This document shows, piece after piece, positions 26,134 through 36,305 of a DNA stretch of 53,557 bases. Made by a program: the position numbers and the translations under genes. The notes under the pieces were generated by a model. The model saw nothing but the letters and a program-made list of their open reading frames with translations. It was not told the DNA's origin and searched no databases. The stretch spans positions 1 through 53,557 of IMG/VR virus record IMGVR_UViG_3300031963_000203; one strand, given 5' to 3'. Source of the stretch: a virus. Position 1 is the stretch's first letter, and each line of letters begins with the position of its first letter.

Positions 26134-26808
26134 ATGACAACTGAAAACAACTGGACCCAGAAAAGAAAACCTAAAAATCCTATTAAATTCAAGATCACTC
26201 TAAACGACGAACAGAAAGAAGCAAAAAGAATTATTCTAGAAAATCCTGTAAATGTTCTTAAGGGAGCAGCAGGATCTGGTAAGACACTTTTGGCTGTTCA
26301 GATAGCTTTAGACTTGTTATTTACTAGAGAGGTAGAAAGAATTGTAATCACCAGACCAACTGTAGCCAAGGAGGATATAGGTTTTTTGCCCGGCGATTTA
26401 AAGGAAAAAATGGATCCGTGGTTGGCTCCAATTTATTCAAATTTAGAGATGCTATACGAAAAGGAGAAAATCCAAAAACTCCTAGCTGAAGGGATAATTG
26501 AAATATTGCCATTTCCTTTCATGAGAGGTAGAACCCTTGTTAATTCATGTGTGGTAGTTGATGAAGCACAAAACGTCACAATGAACCAGATGGAAATGGT
26601 TCTAGGTAGATTAGGAGTCGGTTCTAAGATCATGATTTGTGGGGACACTTCTCAGATAGATCTTAAAAACAAGAAGGAATCGGGATTAGATTTCATGAAC
26701 ACCATCTCTGCAAGAGTAGAAGGAGTTAAGGTTATTTCACTCAAGCAAAACCATAGACATCCAATCGTTCCTTCTATCTTAGACGTTTACAGGGAGTATA
26801 CAGTTTAA
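26134..26808 (+). CDS. phoH: PhoH-like ATPase
   Basis: This 224-residue P-loop ATPase of the PhoH family has Walker A GAAGSGKT, RPTVAKEDIGFLPGDLKEKM, Walker B VVVDEAQN, and GDTSQIDL with a later KQNHRH. PhoH-like genes are widespread in phages and their function is not settled. Proposals include RNA metabolism and phosphate stress. I chose the ATG at 26134 because AAAGAG lies 7 bases upstream. An ATG 12 codons earlier has no such site. It is one of only two plus-strand genes in the window, divergent from the 305-residue gene. Its TAA overlaps the stop of the giant minus-strand gene (26805-26808), so the two transcripts converge with no room for a terminator between them. Confidence 0.93.
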   Translation: MTTENNWTQKRKPKNPIKFKITLNDEQKEAKRIILENPVNVLKGAAGSGKTLLAVQIALDLLFTREVERIVITRPTVAKEDIGFLPGDLKEKMDPWLAPIYSNLEMLYEKEKIQKLLAEGIIEILPFPFMRGRTLVNSCVVVDEAQNVTMNQMEMVLGRLGVGSKIMICGDTSQIDLKNKKESGLDFMNTISARVEGVKVISLKQNHRHPIVPSILDVYREYTV

Positions 26809-29800
26809 ACCTCTAATTCCTGAGATTCTTGTTCAAGATCGAACTTTGATAAAGGTGGAAATCCTAATGTCTTTCTGTTGTCGTAGATTGTACGAATTAG
26901 ATAGTCGTCTGGATTTACAACTTCAGGAATTAAGTCTCCCGCAAAAGCTTCTTTGTGGTCTATAACACGAACTTTTCCTTTGTGTTGTGTTTCATAAGTG
27001 TTTCCGTTTGCGTCTTGTAATTGACAAGAAATGGAATAAAAACCAGGAGTTGTGAATGTCCAAATGAAATATGGAGTTCTTCTAACCTTTACTATTTCTT
27101 CACCAGTGTCAGTGTCAGTTAAAACCCATGTGTGGTTTTTCTTTCCAGGAATTAAAGAATCAATTGGATTTATGAAAATGGTTGAAGCCAAAGGGATTTC
27201 GAATTCTTCTTGATAGAATCTTTCCTCTTTCCAAGACCAAGAATGTGAACCTAACCAGCTTTGTACAGATCCTATGCTAAGACCTGGATCAAACCTTTCT
27301 TTAGGTATTTTCCCAATGAAAGCATCGTTAAGTGTTCCTGGAGGAGTTGCGAGGTAGGGGGAGAAATCCGCATTGCCTCTAAATAGTCCAGTGATGTAAA
27401 CATTTTCTTCGTCGTCAAGAATAAGATCTGCTCCAGAATCACTATTGACCCCACCTGCAGTTACAATGTCTATCAATAATCCATCCTTGTTGAATTTGGT
27501 CAAGTAAATATCAGATCCACCCCTAGAAACAACAGTATCTGGTGAAAAATATGCTGTAGTTGTGAAGGATCCAGTAATATAAACATTCTCTTGGGAATCA
27601 CTTTCTATGTCAAAAGCAAAATCCCCAGAAGCTCCTCCACACATTTTCATCCAAATCAATTTACCAGTTGATAGAAGCTTAATGACAAAAATATCTGATG
27701 AAGAAGAGAAAGAAGAAATAGATTGACCTTCCAATTCAAGTGTTCCTGTAAATGCTCCAGTTACCAAAAGATGTCCATTTGGATCTAATGTGATTGAATT
27801 TGTAGAAATCGATGTGGTTGGTGTTGCAGCCAAAGACTCGGCCCAAAGACACGTTCCACTTCCTGCATCAAATTTTGCAAGGAACATATCAGTAGATCCA
27901 ACATTTGTAAGTTCGATTCCACCTAAGTCTATAATTCCTGAAAATATTCCTGAGCAATAAACGTATTCTTCGTTAAGTACTGCGATTTCAAAAACTCTTG
28001 ATATACTTGATGACTCAATTTGCTTGACCCAGACATAATCAAAATTGAAGTCAAGTTTAGCGATGAATCCATTAGAATTGGTTGCAGTTAATGTGAATGG
28101 CCCAAAGTTAACTGTACCTCTAAAGCTACCACATATATAAACGTTCTCATATTTGTCAGTTTTAACATCGAAAATAAATCTTGTGCTAGGAACTGATATT
28201 GTTAAAGAATTAAGCTGTACACCATCCGGACTTATCTTAACTAATTCTAAGGTTGATGATAGTTGATCCTCATATACAACATACAAATTGTTGTAAGCAT
28301 CTGTTGTTACAGATCTAGAGGTTATTAAGTTTCCTGGGCTATTAAGAGAAATTGCCCATTGTAAAACCCCTACCTTATTATACTTAGTGACGTAAACACT
28401 TTGCGAGGATTCAGTAAGAGTGACTGTGGAAATATTGCTTTTTTCTCCCAAAGTTATTGTTCCTCTGAAATCTCCTATGCCTATAATAAAGCCTTCAGAA
28501 TCAACTGTAAGTTTAACTCCCTGGTCATTAAAATTACTTCCAAGTGTTACTACCCATTCGAAATTTTGGAATAAATCATTTGATTTTTTCTGCAGAATTC
28601 TTTCTATTTGAGCGTTTCTCCAGTAACTTTCCTTAGTCGCTTTTCCGCTAATAATATCTCTAAGTGGTGCATATAAGAAGGTATCATTTAAATTTAGAGA
28701 AGGGAATTGGTTTTTCAAACTTTCTAATGAATACCTCTGCCAAGTTGGTTTATACCAAGAATATCTGTCAACAGAAGGAATTTCTGGTCTAACTATATTG
28801 GAATCTAAAGTGATGTTGTCATAGAACGGACCAACTAAGAAATTGAATCCTATTTGGTTGTTTCCTATAGCAGAATTGTAAACATATTTTATTTTAGGAA
28901 GGGGCGTCGATGTTTCGTGATAAACAAAATCCCAACCATTTGTTCCACTAAACTTAGATGTAGCGTGAATGTGAGGAATAATATAATCTAACTTACCTAT
29001 TTCTCCAGCTAAAGTTGTAAATATTAAATTTCTAGGGAAAGTTGTTTCTCCATTCTTAATAGTTTTCCAGGGTGCTGAAAGAGCAGATTTTCCGTAAACA
29101 TTTGGACAAGGATCAATAGGAGTTGATCCATCGTTTCTATATAGAACCTGAGTGAAGAAGTAACCATCAAAGAAATAAAGCTCAGATGAAGAAGGTGCTG
29201 TTTCAATAGCAAACCAGATATTTCCGTTGCCTGTTTCAACTATGTTTGTAAAGTTACCAACAGAAATCTCAGGATTAGTTGAATTGTTCCAAACTGCCCA
29301 TCTTTCCTCGTCCCAATAAGCTAATCCGTTATCAGTTCCTATCCATTTATGATTTAGTGAATCGAGTTCAATTGAATAAACATCATTAGAAGGAATACCA
29401 GAACTGGATGTATTGAAGTTTCTGAAGTTAACCCCATCAAATCTAATAAGTCCAGCATTTTCAGTAGCTATCCATAAATACCATTTAGTGAATGAATAAT
29501 ATTCCAGTCGTAAATCTCTAATAATATCATCACCAAGATCTGAATTGGAAGGAGTAAAGAGTTTCCAAGATTTTCCAAATCCATCATAGTAAAGAAGTCC
29601 ATTATAGGAAGGTGATGTATTTGAAATAAAAGCTGCAAAAATATCCCCTGATTGTGGATTAATCTCAATAACTTTAATACTTGAGTTAGCATCTGGACAA
29701 ACCATATTCCCCTGATTGTCTATGAATTCTGTTAAATCATAAGCATAATTTTCTTCTGGAGCATTGTCATTTATTTTAACCAGAGGTTTGTCAGTGTTCT

Positions 29801-32800
29801 CAACACCTATCCATTTAACATCATTGCTATCGATTTTGATGCAATTAGTTTGTACCGCTATTCCAGGAATAGGACTGTTAGTACTATTGTATGTTTCGAA
29901 ATTGGCACCATCAAATCTGATTAAATCCTCTCCCGTAACCCAAATATCCCCATCACCGTCCCAAGCAATTCCTGTTGGTTCAATTATAACTGGTGAATAT
30001 GAAGGAATAGCCCAGAAGTTCGATGTCACATTTCTTGGCCCTGGAGTTGTAGTGATATCAGGAGAAATGAGGTTTCCTTCAGGATCTTCTGGTAATTCAG
30101 AATATCCTCTTACCACATAATCAAATCTTTGTATGTTTTCGTCTTCTGACAAATTCAATTGATTAGCAGCTTCGAAAAGATCTAGGTATGAATTTCCGGG
30201 CGAATCAGTCTCAGTAAAGACAATACCATTGGTTTGTTCAGAAACTCTTACTCTATCTCCATATTGCAGAGAATAGAGATCGAATCCGCCCAACCAGTCG
30301 TTGTGATAATCATACATGTCCCAAGTGTGGGCATATGCTTTTGCAAACTCGAAATCTTCGAAGGTGTCCCAGCAAAGTTTTTTCGTTCCCCAATATTTCA
30401 TTTCTGCTTTCGGAAGTGCCCCGAAATCATATTCAACATACTCTTCAGTTTGATTAGAACCTCCAGAGAATGTTGTTGATAATGGAGATGCATGGATTGA
30501 TCCAGAGACCTGCACTACTAAGCTCTTACCATTCCATAGTGATCCTGAGTCATTAGGAGCTTGTATAACGAATGTTTTATCACCTGAAGTGATTATTGAA
30601 TCAGTTAAGCTAATGATCTTGTATTTGGGCTGTAATACAGAATTATTAATGGCACTGTATATTACACTGGATGTTGATTCAATATCTCCTTGAAAATTAC
30701 AATCAGCAATCTTAATTGAATCAGCAAATATTTTTATATTTCCTGGACCAAAAGCAGAGCCACCACTAATGGGAGTTATTACAATTTCTGGAATCTGGAA
30801 AGTTGTTGATGAAAGAACATTGATTACAAACTGTCCATAGGGATCATCTGAAGAATCTAAAATCCAAACAGTGTCACCTGTTGTGTATCCATGAGCAGAT
30901 GTTGTTGTAACAACTGCAAGGGAGTAACCTCCATCAACTAATGTGCTTTCGATTGTTGAAACAGCAACTGAATCCACTCCCATCTCAAAAGTTGTTGTGG
31001 CTTTAACTTCTGCTATTTTAGAAAGTACCTCACAACTTTGACCCTCATTGAAGTTATTTGAATATTCAGGGAAATTTTGGATAAAGTCAGAAATAAGACT
31101 TGTTTCGTCCGTGTTTTCAACAGGCCAGATCCATTGTGATGGATAACTTTCCCATTTCAAAGGCATATTTTCCCAATCGTACTTTTCAGATTGTCTAAAC
31201 CTAGTTATGGTGTTCAATTCAATCTCTCTTTTTCCGACAGTGATTACGCTTCTTTTAATGCCTAACGAAATGGAATTTAAAGTGTCCCAAACTCTACACT
31301 TGACATTATAATCTCCAGTATAAGGAAGAAAGTGAACTATTGTTTCTAATTCAGGAAGACCCCCTCTAATTTGGAAATAATAAGGTCTATCATCTTCTTT
31401 GTAAATTGTCCACTCAATTTCATAAAAATCTAAGTAAGGTAACCTTGACCAAGAGTAAAATCCTCCCGAATTTACATAGTTTTGGAAGTAAGTAAAACTA
31501 TAGGAAGAGAAAGTCAAATTGGTAGGACTAACATTCCAGCTCGAATAGCTTCCTGATCCTCTGGTGCTTATTACCTGAATAGTTATTAAACCAGTAGCGG
31601 TGTCATACCCACCAGGAATAACATATCCCAAACAAAGATTACCAGGGGAAGTATCAGATTCAACTCTAACAAACACATTATCTGAAGAAGCAGAAAACCA
31701 ATCGTTTCCAGAACCGATATTAAGTAAAAGAGTTTGTGGAAAGGTATAGCTTAATTCAAAACTTGTGGCTGATGTTACTGTTTGAAAAGGAGTACCAGGA
31801 TTGCTTTGAATGGTTCCAGTGTAACTTGCTATGTCAAATAAATCTGTTGTGATAGTTGGATCTAAAGTTTCCCAAGTAGCACTTATTTCGTCCCAGGCCA
31901 GATCAAAAGTTGAATCAGTTATAATCACTGGGCAACCAGCAGGCAAAACGTGTTCGGTACCAGACGAGAACAATTGATAACCTGGATAATCATAATCCCC
32001 GTCTCCTAAGAATTTAGGCATTGTTCCTTCTTCAACATCTTGATAGTAAGATTCTATCGCAGTTTTAAACGGTGCAATAGAAGGTACTGGATATTCTTGA
32101 AAAAATGAATAAGGATCTACTGTGTTACCATAATAGCTTATTCCTAGCTCAGTTCCATTGATATTAGGATAAAGAAGAGATTCCTGGTTGGGTTTTGTAT
32201 AAAAAACTCTTAGGTCCTCGATGTATCCCTTTTCTGGAAATACTGTGAAGTCTACCTTTATTCCAGATTTAATTTCACTTATTCCAAGTTGATCAACCCA
32301 ACCCCTGGTTTTGTAAATGTTAAAATAAACACCTTCACCTGTGATGTCTACTATTCTTGCATTGAGAGGTAAATAGTCTCTTTTCAAACGCTCTTTGAGA
32401 CCGAAAAGTTTTATAAGAACTTCTTCAGGGCTAAATAAGAAAGCATCCTCAACAACAGGATACCCAAACTCGTCTTCGTCTACTGAATCATTAACTCTAT
32501 TGATGTCATAAAAAAGTCCAAAAAGTGAAGTCTTTTTAAATGATTTGGACGGAAATAGTTGTTCATACTGTTTCTTGAGACCAAAAGACCCATCAGGTTT
32601 TTTTCCATAGATCTCAACTTGCTTGAATTTCCCCTCATTTTCGTCTTTCAATAAACTGCTTATGAGAGAAAGAGAATCTTGTCCTTGTAAGTTCTTTGTG
32701 GCTAACTGCTTTAAGATTTGTGAATTCTGCTGTAAAGGAGTAAGTACTGAAGCAGAATCTTTCTTAATATTTAGCCAATATTCTTTAATTCTAAGATCAT

Positions 32801-33575
32801 AGTATCCAAAGAACTTAATAGCATTAAATAAGGATTTATATGAGCCAAGGTAAGGAAATATACTTTCTCCTGTTAAAAGAAGTTCCTTTCTTTTTTCGTT
32901 TATAATTTTAAAATCAGGAAGAGGTTCTTTAATGTCAGTTTCTCTAACAATAAAAGAATCTTCAGCAATAAAAGACCTTCCAAAATTGTCAAGTAGAACA
33001 CCTAATCTTGAATCCTCTCCCTCAACTTCTCCGTGAAAATTCACTCTAAGAATTGTAACAGGATTATCAGGATCTGTATAGTCTTCTAAAATTAATACTC
33101 TATCATATACACCCTCATTATCAGAATTGAGAGCAATATTGATCTGCATTGAAGAAGAAGTGATTTCGGATGTAACCACTAGTCCTGAAGGAGATGATAT
33201 CACATCACCAGGAACAACTTCAGGGAAAAACTCTACATTATCTGCTTCAACTAAAATTGGTGCATCTAAGTTTCCGTCTACACCTAATTCATAAGTGTAG
33301 ATAATAGAAGAAACATCAACCTTTCCATCATAATCTGATTCCCATTTAGTTCTCCAAACAGGAGTTCCTGGGCTAACACCATAGCTGTGAGGAAATCCAT
33401 ATTTTGTCTCAGAAAGATTATCCAGGAATTTTTCGATAACAAAAATGTGTTCGATTTCAAAAAGCTTTTCTGAAACCAAGGGGAATAATACAGATCCTTC
33501 CCAATAATCTCCATTCCATTCGAAATTATATTGCTCTCCCTGTTTATCGAAAAATAATAGATTCTGATTAACCAT
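26805..33575 (-). CDS. Giant baseplate-associated protein with two beta-propellers
   Basis: This 2256-residue protein follows gp25 and gp6, the slot where T4 has gp7. The N-terminal ~700 residues look like a virion-bound region, including LGSYKSLFNAIKFFGYYDL. Residues ~1190-1480 form blades like the regulator-propeller repeats of Bacteroidota sensors (IWVTGEDLIRFDG, LWIATENAGLIRFDG, KWIGTDNGLAYWD). Residues ~1670-2095 contain about seven further blades of the SBBP type (NVYICGSFRG, HLLVTGAFTG, NVYITGSFTT, NVYITGLFRG), enough for one closed propeller. A PKD-like beta-sandwich follows near 2120-2215. The propellers could bind host glycans or proteins and make this a receptor-binding or adhesion component. 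That is inference. The gene starts 1 base after the 82-codon gene. Confidence 0.85.
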   Translation of the reverse strand: MVNQNLLFFDKQGEQYNFEWNGDYWEGSVLFPLVSEKLFEIEHIFVIEKFLDNLSETKYGFPHSYGVSPGTPVWRTKWESDYDGKVDVSSIIYTYELGVDGNLDAPILVEADNVEFFPEVVPGDVISSPSGLVVTSEITSSSMQINIALNSDNEGVYDRVLILEDYTDPDNPVTILRVNFHGEVEGEDSRLGVLLDNFGRSFIAEDSFIVRETDIKEPLPDFKIINEKRKELLLTGESIFPYLGSYKSLFNAIKFFGYYDLRIKEYWLNIKKDSASVLTPLQQNSQILKQLATKNLQGQDSLSLISSLLKDENEGKFKQVEIYGKKPDGSFGLKKQYEQLFPSKSFKKTSLFGLFYDINRVNDSVDEDEFGYPVVEDAFLFSPEEVLIKLFGLKERLKRDYLPLNARIVDITGEGVYFNIYKTRGWVDQLGISEIKSGIKVDFTVFPEKGYIEDLRVFYTKPNQESLLYPNINGTELGISYYGNTVDPYSFFQEYPVPSIAPFKTAIESYYQDVEEGTMPKFLGDGDYDYPGYQLFSSGTEHVLPAGCPVIITDSTFDLAWDEISATWETLDPTITTDLFDIASYTGTIQSNPGTPFQTVTSATSFELSYTFPQTLLLNIGSGNDWFSASSDNVFVRVESDTSPGNLCLGYVIPGGYDTATGLITIQVISTRGSGSYSSWNVSPTNLTFSSYSFTYFQNYVNSGGFYSWSRLPYLDFYEIEWTIYKEDDRPYYFQIRGGLPELETIVHFLPYTGDYNVKCRVWDTLNSISLGIKRSVITVGKREIELNTITRFRQSEKYDWENMPLKWESYPSQWIWPVENTDETSLISDFIQNFPEYSNNFNEGQSCEVLSKIAEVKATTTFEMGVDSVAVSTIESTLVDGGYSLAVVTTTSAHGYTTGDTVWILDSSDDPYGQFVINVLSSTTFQIPEIVITPISGGSAFGPGNIKIFADSIKIADCNFQGDIESTSSVIYSAINNSVLQPKYKIISLTDSIITSGDKTFVIQAPNDSGSLWNGKSLVVQVSGSIHASPLSTTFSGGSNQTEEYVEYDFGALPKAEMKYWGTKKLCWDTFEDFEFAKAYAHTWDMYDYHNDWLGGFDLYSLQYGDRVRVSEQTNGIVFTETDSPGNSYLDLFEAANQLNLSEDENIQRFDYVVRGYSELPEDPEGNLISPDITTTPGPRNVTSNFWAIPSYSPVIIEPTGIAWDGDGDIWVTGEDLIRFDGANFETYNSTNSPIPGIAVQTNCIKIDSNDVKWIGVENTDKPLVKINDNAPEENYAYDLTEFIDNQGNMVCPDANSSIKVIEINPQSGDIFAAFISNTSPSYNGLLYYDGFGKSWKLFTPSNSDLGDDIIRDLRLEYYSFTKWYLWIATENAGLIRFDGVNFRNFNTSSSGIPSNDVYSIELDSLNHKWIGTDNGLAYWDEERWAVWNNSTNPEISVGNFTNIVETGNGNIWFAIETAPSSSELYFFDGYFFTQVLYRNDGSTPIDPCPNVYGKSALSAPWKTIKNGETTFPRNLIFTTLAGEIGKLDYIIPHIHATSKFSGTNGWDFVYHETSTPLPKIKYVYNSAIGNNQIGFNFLVGPFYDNITLDSNIVRPEIPSVDRYSWYKPTWQRYSLESLKNQFPSLNLNDTFLYAPLRDIISGKATKESYWRNAQIERILQKKSNDLFQNFEWVVTLGSNFNDQGVKLTVDSEGFIIGIGDFRGTITLGEKSNISTVTLTESSQSVYVTKYNKVGVLQWAISLNSPGNLITSRSVTTDAYNNLYVVYEDQLSSTLELVKISPDGVQLNSLTISVPSTRFIFDVKTDKYENVYICGSFRGTVNFGPFTLTATNSNGFIAKLDFNFDYVWVKQIESSSISRVFEIAVLNEEYVYCSGIFSGIIDLGGIELTNVGSTDMFLAKFDAGSGTCLWAESLAATPTTSISTNSITLDPNGHLLVTGAFTGTLELEGQSISSFSSSSDIFVIKLLSTGKLIWMKMCGGASGDFAFDIESDSQENVYITGSFTTTAYFSPDTVVSRGGSDIYLTKFNKDGLLIDIVTAGGVNSDSGADLILDDEENVYITGLFRGNADFSPYLATPPGTLNDAFIGKIPKERFDPGLSIGSVQSWLGSHSWSWKEERFYQEEFEIPLASTIFINPIDSLIPGKKNHTWVLTDTDTGEEIVKVRRTPYFIWTFTTPGFYSISCQLQDANGNTYETQHKGKVRVIDHKEAFAGDLIPEVVNPDDYLIRTIYDNRKTLGFPPLSKFDLEQESQELEV

Positions 33576-33576
33576 C

Positions 33577-33825
33577 TTACCTTACATACTTATTGTTTTT
33601 AGGAACTGTATAATTTATATAGTTCTTAATATATTTCGTAGATTCAAATAGTTGATGTACTACCCTTTCAATACTGCTTAGTATCAACATTCTGGACTCA
33701 TCTCCTTGTAGAATTTGATTGGATAATGTTTTCTCAAAAATCTTACCCTCATAATCAAATCCAACATTGGATCTAATCTCGTTTTGAGATCTTATAAACT
33801 CATACCAGCTGGGTTTGTTTGTCAT
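33577..33825 (-). CDS. Small hypothetical protein in baseplate operon
   Basis: This 82-residue, mostly helical protein shows no recognised domain, signal or membrane segment. It begins 2 bases after the stop of the gp6-like gene and ends 1 base before the giant propeller gene, so it is translated as part of the wedge operon. Its position suggests a small wedge subunit or an assembly partner for the giant protein. The sequence offers no independent support for either. Confidence 0.65.
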   Translation of the reverse strand: MTNKPSWYEFIRSQNEIRSNVGFDYEGKIFEKTLSNQILQGDESRMLILSSIERVVHQLFESTKYIKNYINYTVPKNNKYVR

Positions 33826-33827
33826 AG

Positions 33828-35525
33828 TTAGTTAGTTGTTTTTAAAGAGTTTTTAAGTATTGTATTAACTTTAGTGTTGTATGTCACAGGAACTATAGAT
33901 CTAACATCTACATTGACAGAAGATAAAGTTTGCATACTAGCTCCATAATCGTAATAAATACCATTTCTGTCATCCCATCCTCCAGAGATAACCACTATTT
34001 CATCTTTACCTATCACAATATCACCAAATTCATCGAAACCTATATCAGGTGCATTTGGATTACCTGCTTTTGCTGCTTCATTTCTTTGTCCAACAAAATA
34101 TAAAGATACTGAGTCTATTCCCTCTATGCCTTCTATAGCTGCAACAAGGTCAGATCTTGGTATTTTATCTCTTCTTCTTATGTTCAAGAAATAATCACTC
34201 AAAACGTTGGTGATTTCTGTCTTGATTGTATCTGGATCGTTTCCTTCGAAGATCGTGATTGCAATGTTTACCACGTATTTAATAATTACTGGATCTAAAA
34301 TCTTAGCTACTGTGGTAACTATTTTTTGTCCACTTTCATCAAGCAACTGATAGATTCGATCAATTTGTGGTTTTGTTAATTTGAATCTAGTCAATGGAAT
34401 ATCAAAATACGTCTCGTTGCTTTTGAGTGTTAATTGGATATCTGGTACTAAAATCAAATAGATTATATTGTCATCGTCGATATATTGGTCATTGAAAGTT
34501 GTAAATGCTTCAATGATTGAAAACTGACCAAACTTTTCAAAGAAAGTAATATAGTTGGTTGGATTGGCAAGAACAAAGCTTCTAGAAGTTTTTGGAGCAA
34601 TGAGTCTTGTTAAATCTACTGATTCCTGGTTAGCTCCTAATTGTGGAGCAATCGTGCAAGTTACTCCTAAGAAATCTTGAAGAGTAATTGTTCTTCCGAA
34701 AAGATCTGTACCATCGGAGTCAAATCTGAAAATGACCTTTGAAGAATCCTCAACAAGGATATTTCCAAATGCACCTGTGGATTCTAAATAATCAACCTCA
34801 ATAATAGCACCAGCAGGTGGAGGAAACCCAAAATCTACAGTTCCAAAGAAAATATCTATTCCTGAGATCAAAGAACTCTTTACTAAATAGCCTTTGGCAT
34901 TTCTTGGAATGTCATATAAGGAATCATACTTTTTCCATTCTTCCCCATTCACTCTAACAGCAACCTCAAAATTTTCTATACTTGAAGTACCACGGGAAGA
35001 AATGTTGTAACTTTGTAAACGTGTTCCATCAGCAGTATACTGGTTCGTATTAAGTGTTCCTTCCACCATAGAACAAATAATTTTCGAAGTTGCATCTAAG
35101 TTTAATCTTAGGTATTCCTGATTCAATTTGATGAGATAAGTTTTTCCGTTATTTACACATCTAATCTGGGAGTTATTCGGGAGCAGAATTGCTCCACCTC
35201 CTATTTGTTCAAATCCTTTTCCGTTCCATGTGATAACCACTTCACCCTTTGCAGAAATTGCTCTAGTTGGGTTGTGTCCAGCTAAAGTTGCAAGGCCATA
35301 AATTGAAGATTCTCTTGTTGCCTGATTGATATTTAATTCAGTAATCGAATCCTCTATAAAAAACAGAATAAGCTGGCTAAGGTTTTCTAAAACGAAAATA
35401 ATCTGTCCCCAAACTGAAGCAACAGTAAATAGCTGCTCAGACATTGAATATCTAGCTTGAATAAGGTCGAAGGTTTGACTTAATAAATCACCTATCTTCG
35501 CTCTATTTTTCTGTAATAAATCCAT
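33828..35525 (-). CDS. 6: gp6-like baseplate wedge protein (baseplate J family)
   Basis: This 565-residue protein is like T4 gp6 (660) and related baseplate J proteins, which form the inner ring of the baseplate and clamp the wedges. An N-terminal helical part (to about residue 90) precedes IYGLATLAGHNPTRAISAKG, the usual entry into the beta-rich middle. The C-terminal part has helices followed by AIEGIEGIDSVSLYFVGQRN, typical of the family's last domain. The gp25-like gene lies one base upstream, as expected since gp25 and gp6 contact each other in the wedge. The assignment rests on pattern and context. Confidence 0.8.
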   Translation of the reverse strand: MDLLQKNRAKIGDLLSQTFDLIQARYSMSEQLFTVASVWGQIIFVLENLSQLILFFIEDSITELNINQATRESSIYGLATLAGHNPTRAISAKGEVVITWNGKGFEQIGGGAILLPNNSQIRCVNNGKTYLIKLNQEYLRLNLDATSKIICSMVEGTLNTNQYTADGTRLQSYNISSRGTSSIENFEVAVRVNGEEWKKYDSLYDIPRNAKGYLVKSSLISGIDIFFGTVDFGFPPPAGAIIEVDYLESTGAFGNILVEDSSKVIFRFDSDGTDLFGRTITLQDFLGVTCTIAPQLGANQESVDLTRLIAPKTSRSFVLANPTNYITFFEKFGQFSIIEAFTTFNDQYIDDDNIIYLILVPDIQLTLKSNETYFDIPLTRFKLTKPQIDRIYQLLDESGQKIVTTVAKILDPVIIKYVVNIAITIFEGNDPDTIKTEITNVLSDYFLNIRRRDKIPRSDLVAAIEGIEGIDSVSLYFVGQRNEAAKAGNPNAPDIGFDEFGDIVIGKDEIVVISGGWDDRNGIYYDYGASMQTLSSVNVDVRSIVPVTYNTKVNTILKNSLKTTN

Positions 35526-35526
35526 C

Positions 35527-35898
35527 TTAAATTATTTTAATTCCAAGTATTGGGTTGCCTTTTATTGCAAAATCAATCACACATGAGTCTCTGGTGTCTC
35601 CCTTAAAGAAACCCACAGTGAAATCAACGTCATAGATTGAACCTGCTAAAGGAACATAGGTCATTAAATGTATTCTGATTGCCCTTTCTAAAGTTGCTTG
35701 GTCCACACCAAACTCGAAAAGTAAACCTTCTAGATCTATCCCAAAATAAGGATCTCCAAGAACCTCTCCTGGAGTAGTCATCATGCACTGTTTAATCATA
35801 CCAATTAGAATCTCAACAGAGTCATCAGTATGGAGTTGTCCAGATTTATAATTAGGATCATCAGGATTTCTAGGATAAATTTCTGAGTACCTTGCCAT
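35527..35898 (-). CDS. 25: gp25-like baseplate wedge protein
   Basis: This 123-residue protein is close to T4 gp25 (132) and the GPW/gp25 family. The diagnostic stretch is TTPGEVLGDPYFGIDLEGLLFE (two parts, residues 41-52 and 53-62), matching the family pattern T-x-PGE-x-x-x-DP-x-FG-x-x-L. Family members help start sheath assembly at the baseplate and occur in T6SS and R-type pyocins. It opens the wedge unit (gp25, gp6, 82-residue protein, giant propeller protein), with a GATATATAG-type element 4 bases before its ATG. Confidence 0.9.
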   Translation of the reverse strand: MARYSEIYPRNPDDPNYKSGQLHTDDSVEILIGMIKQCMMTTPGEVLGDPYFGIDLEGLLFEFGVDQATLERAIRIHLMTYVPLAGSIYDVDFTVGFFKGDTRDSCVIDFAIKGNPILGIKII

Positions 35899-35902
35899 GT
35901 TG

Positions 35903-35913
35903 TTCTATATATC
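35903..35913 (-). promoter_or_regulatory. Late-promoter-like element GATATATAGAA
   Basis: The minus strand reads GATATATAGAA, then CAAC, then the ATG of gp25. It is a slightly diverged copy of the shared element, with G in place of the second-last A, and sits 4 bases from the start codon. Confidence 0.45.
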
Positions 35914-35932
35914 AGAACTAATTAAACCAACA

Positions 35933-36292
35933 TTAATTGACATCGGCACCAACTATAAGAATTTTTTTGATTAATTGATCTTTCTTTGTCGCACTCCAGA
36001 AATCATAATTATAATTTTCCCAGCCTGGAAGCTTACTCTTCATACTAAAAATTGTGGCTTTATTCCAGTAAACATTCAGTAAATTTTTATCATTTTTCAT
36101 CCAGTAATCTCCCTCGGATAGGTTAAGGACTGAAAGATTTCTAATTTCTAAATTCAAATAGAGCATTTCGGGAAAGGTTAAAAATCTTGCAGAATTTCCA
36201 AATTCTCTAATTTTTTTCTCGCTTTCTTCTAGGTTTAAGAAAAAGTACTCTGGAAATATTTCAAAGCCTCCTAAATTCAGAAAATTACTCAT
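35933..36292 (-). CDS. Hypothetical protein upstream of gp25
   Basis: This 119-residue protein, rich in aromatic residues, contains two similar short blocks, GDYWMKND and YDFWSATKKD. I do not recognise the family. WSAT-type blocks occur in some secreted lectin-like or formylglycine-enzyme-like bacterial domains, but the match is too short to rely on. It lies between the homing endonuclease and gp25. Each of these neighbours has its own promoter-like element, and so does this gene (GAATATATAAT ending 2 bases before the ATG), so it may be a single-gene unit or read into gp25. Confidence 0.65.
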   Translation of the reverse strand: MSNFLNLGGFEIFPEYFFLNLEESEKKIREFGNSARFLTFPEMLYLNLEIRNLSVLNLSEGDYWMKNDKNLLNVYWNKATIFSMKSKLPGWENYNYDFWSATKKDQLIKKILIVGADVN

Positions 36293-36294
36293 TC

Positions 36295-36305
36295 ATTATA
36301 TATTC
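36295..36305 (-). promoter_or_regulatory. Late-promoter-like element GAATATATAAT
   Basis: The minus strand reads GAATATATAAT, then GA, then the ATG of the 119-residue gene. Again the spacing is 2 bases. The rest of the divergent gap up to 36365 is AT-rich and I see no other feature in it. Confidence 0.5.

Noticed and set aside
35933-36292. Formylglycine-enzyme or C-type-lectin-like fold for the 119-residue protein
   Set aside because: Only a short YDFWSAT-type block supports it; too little for a call.
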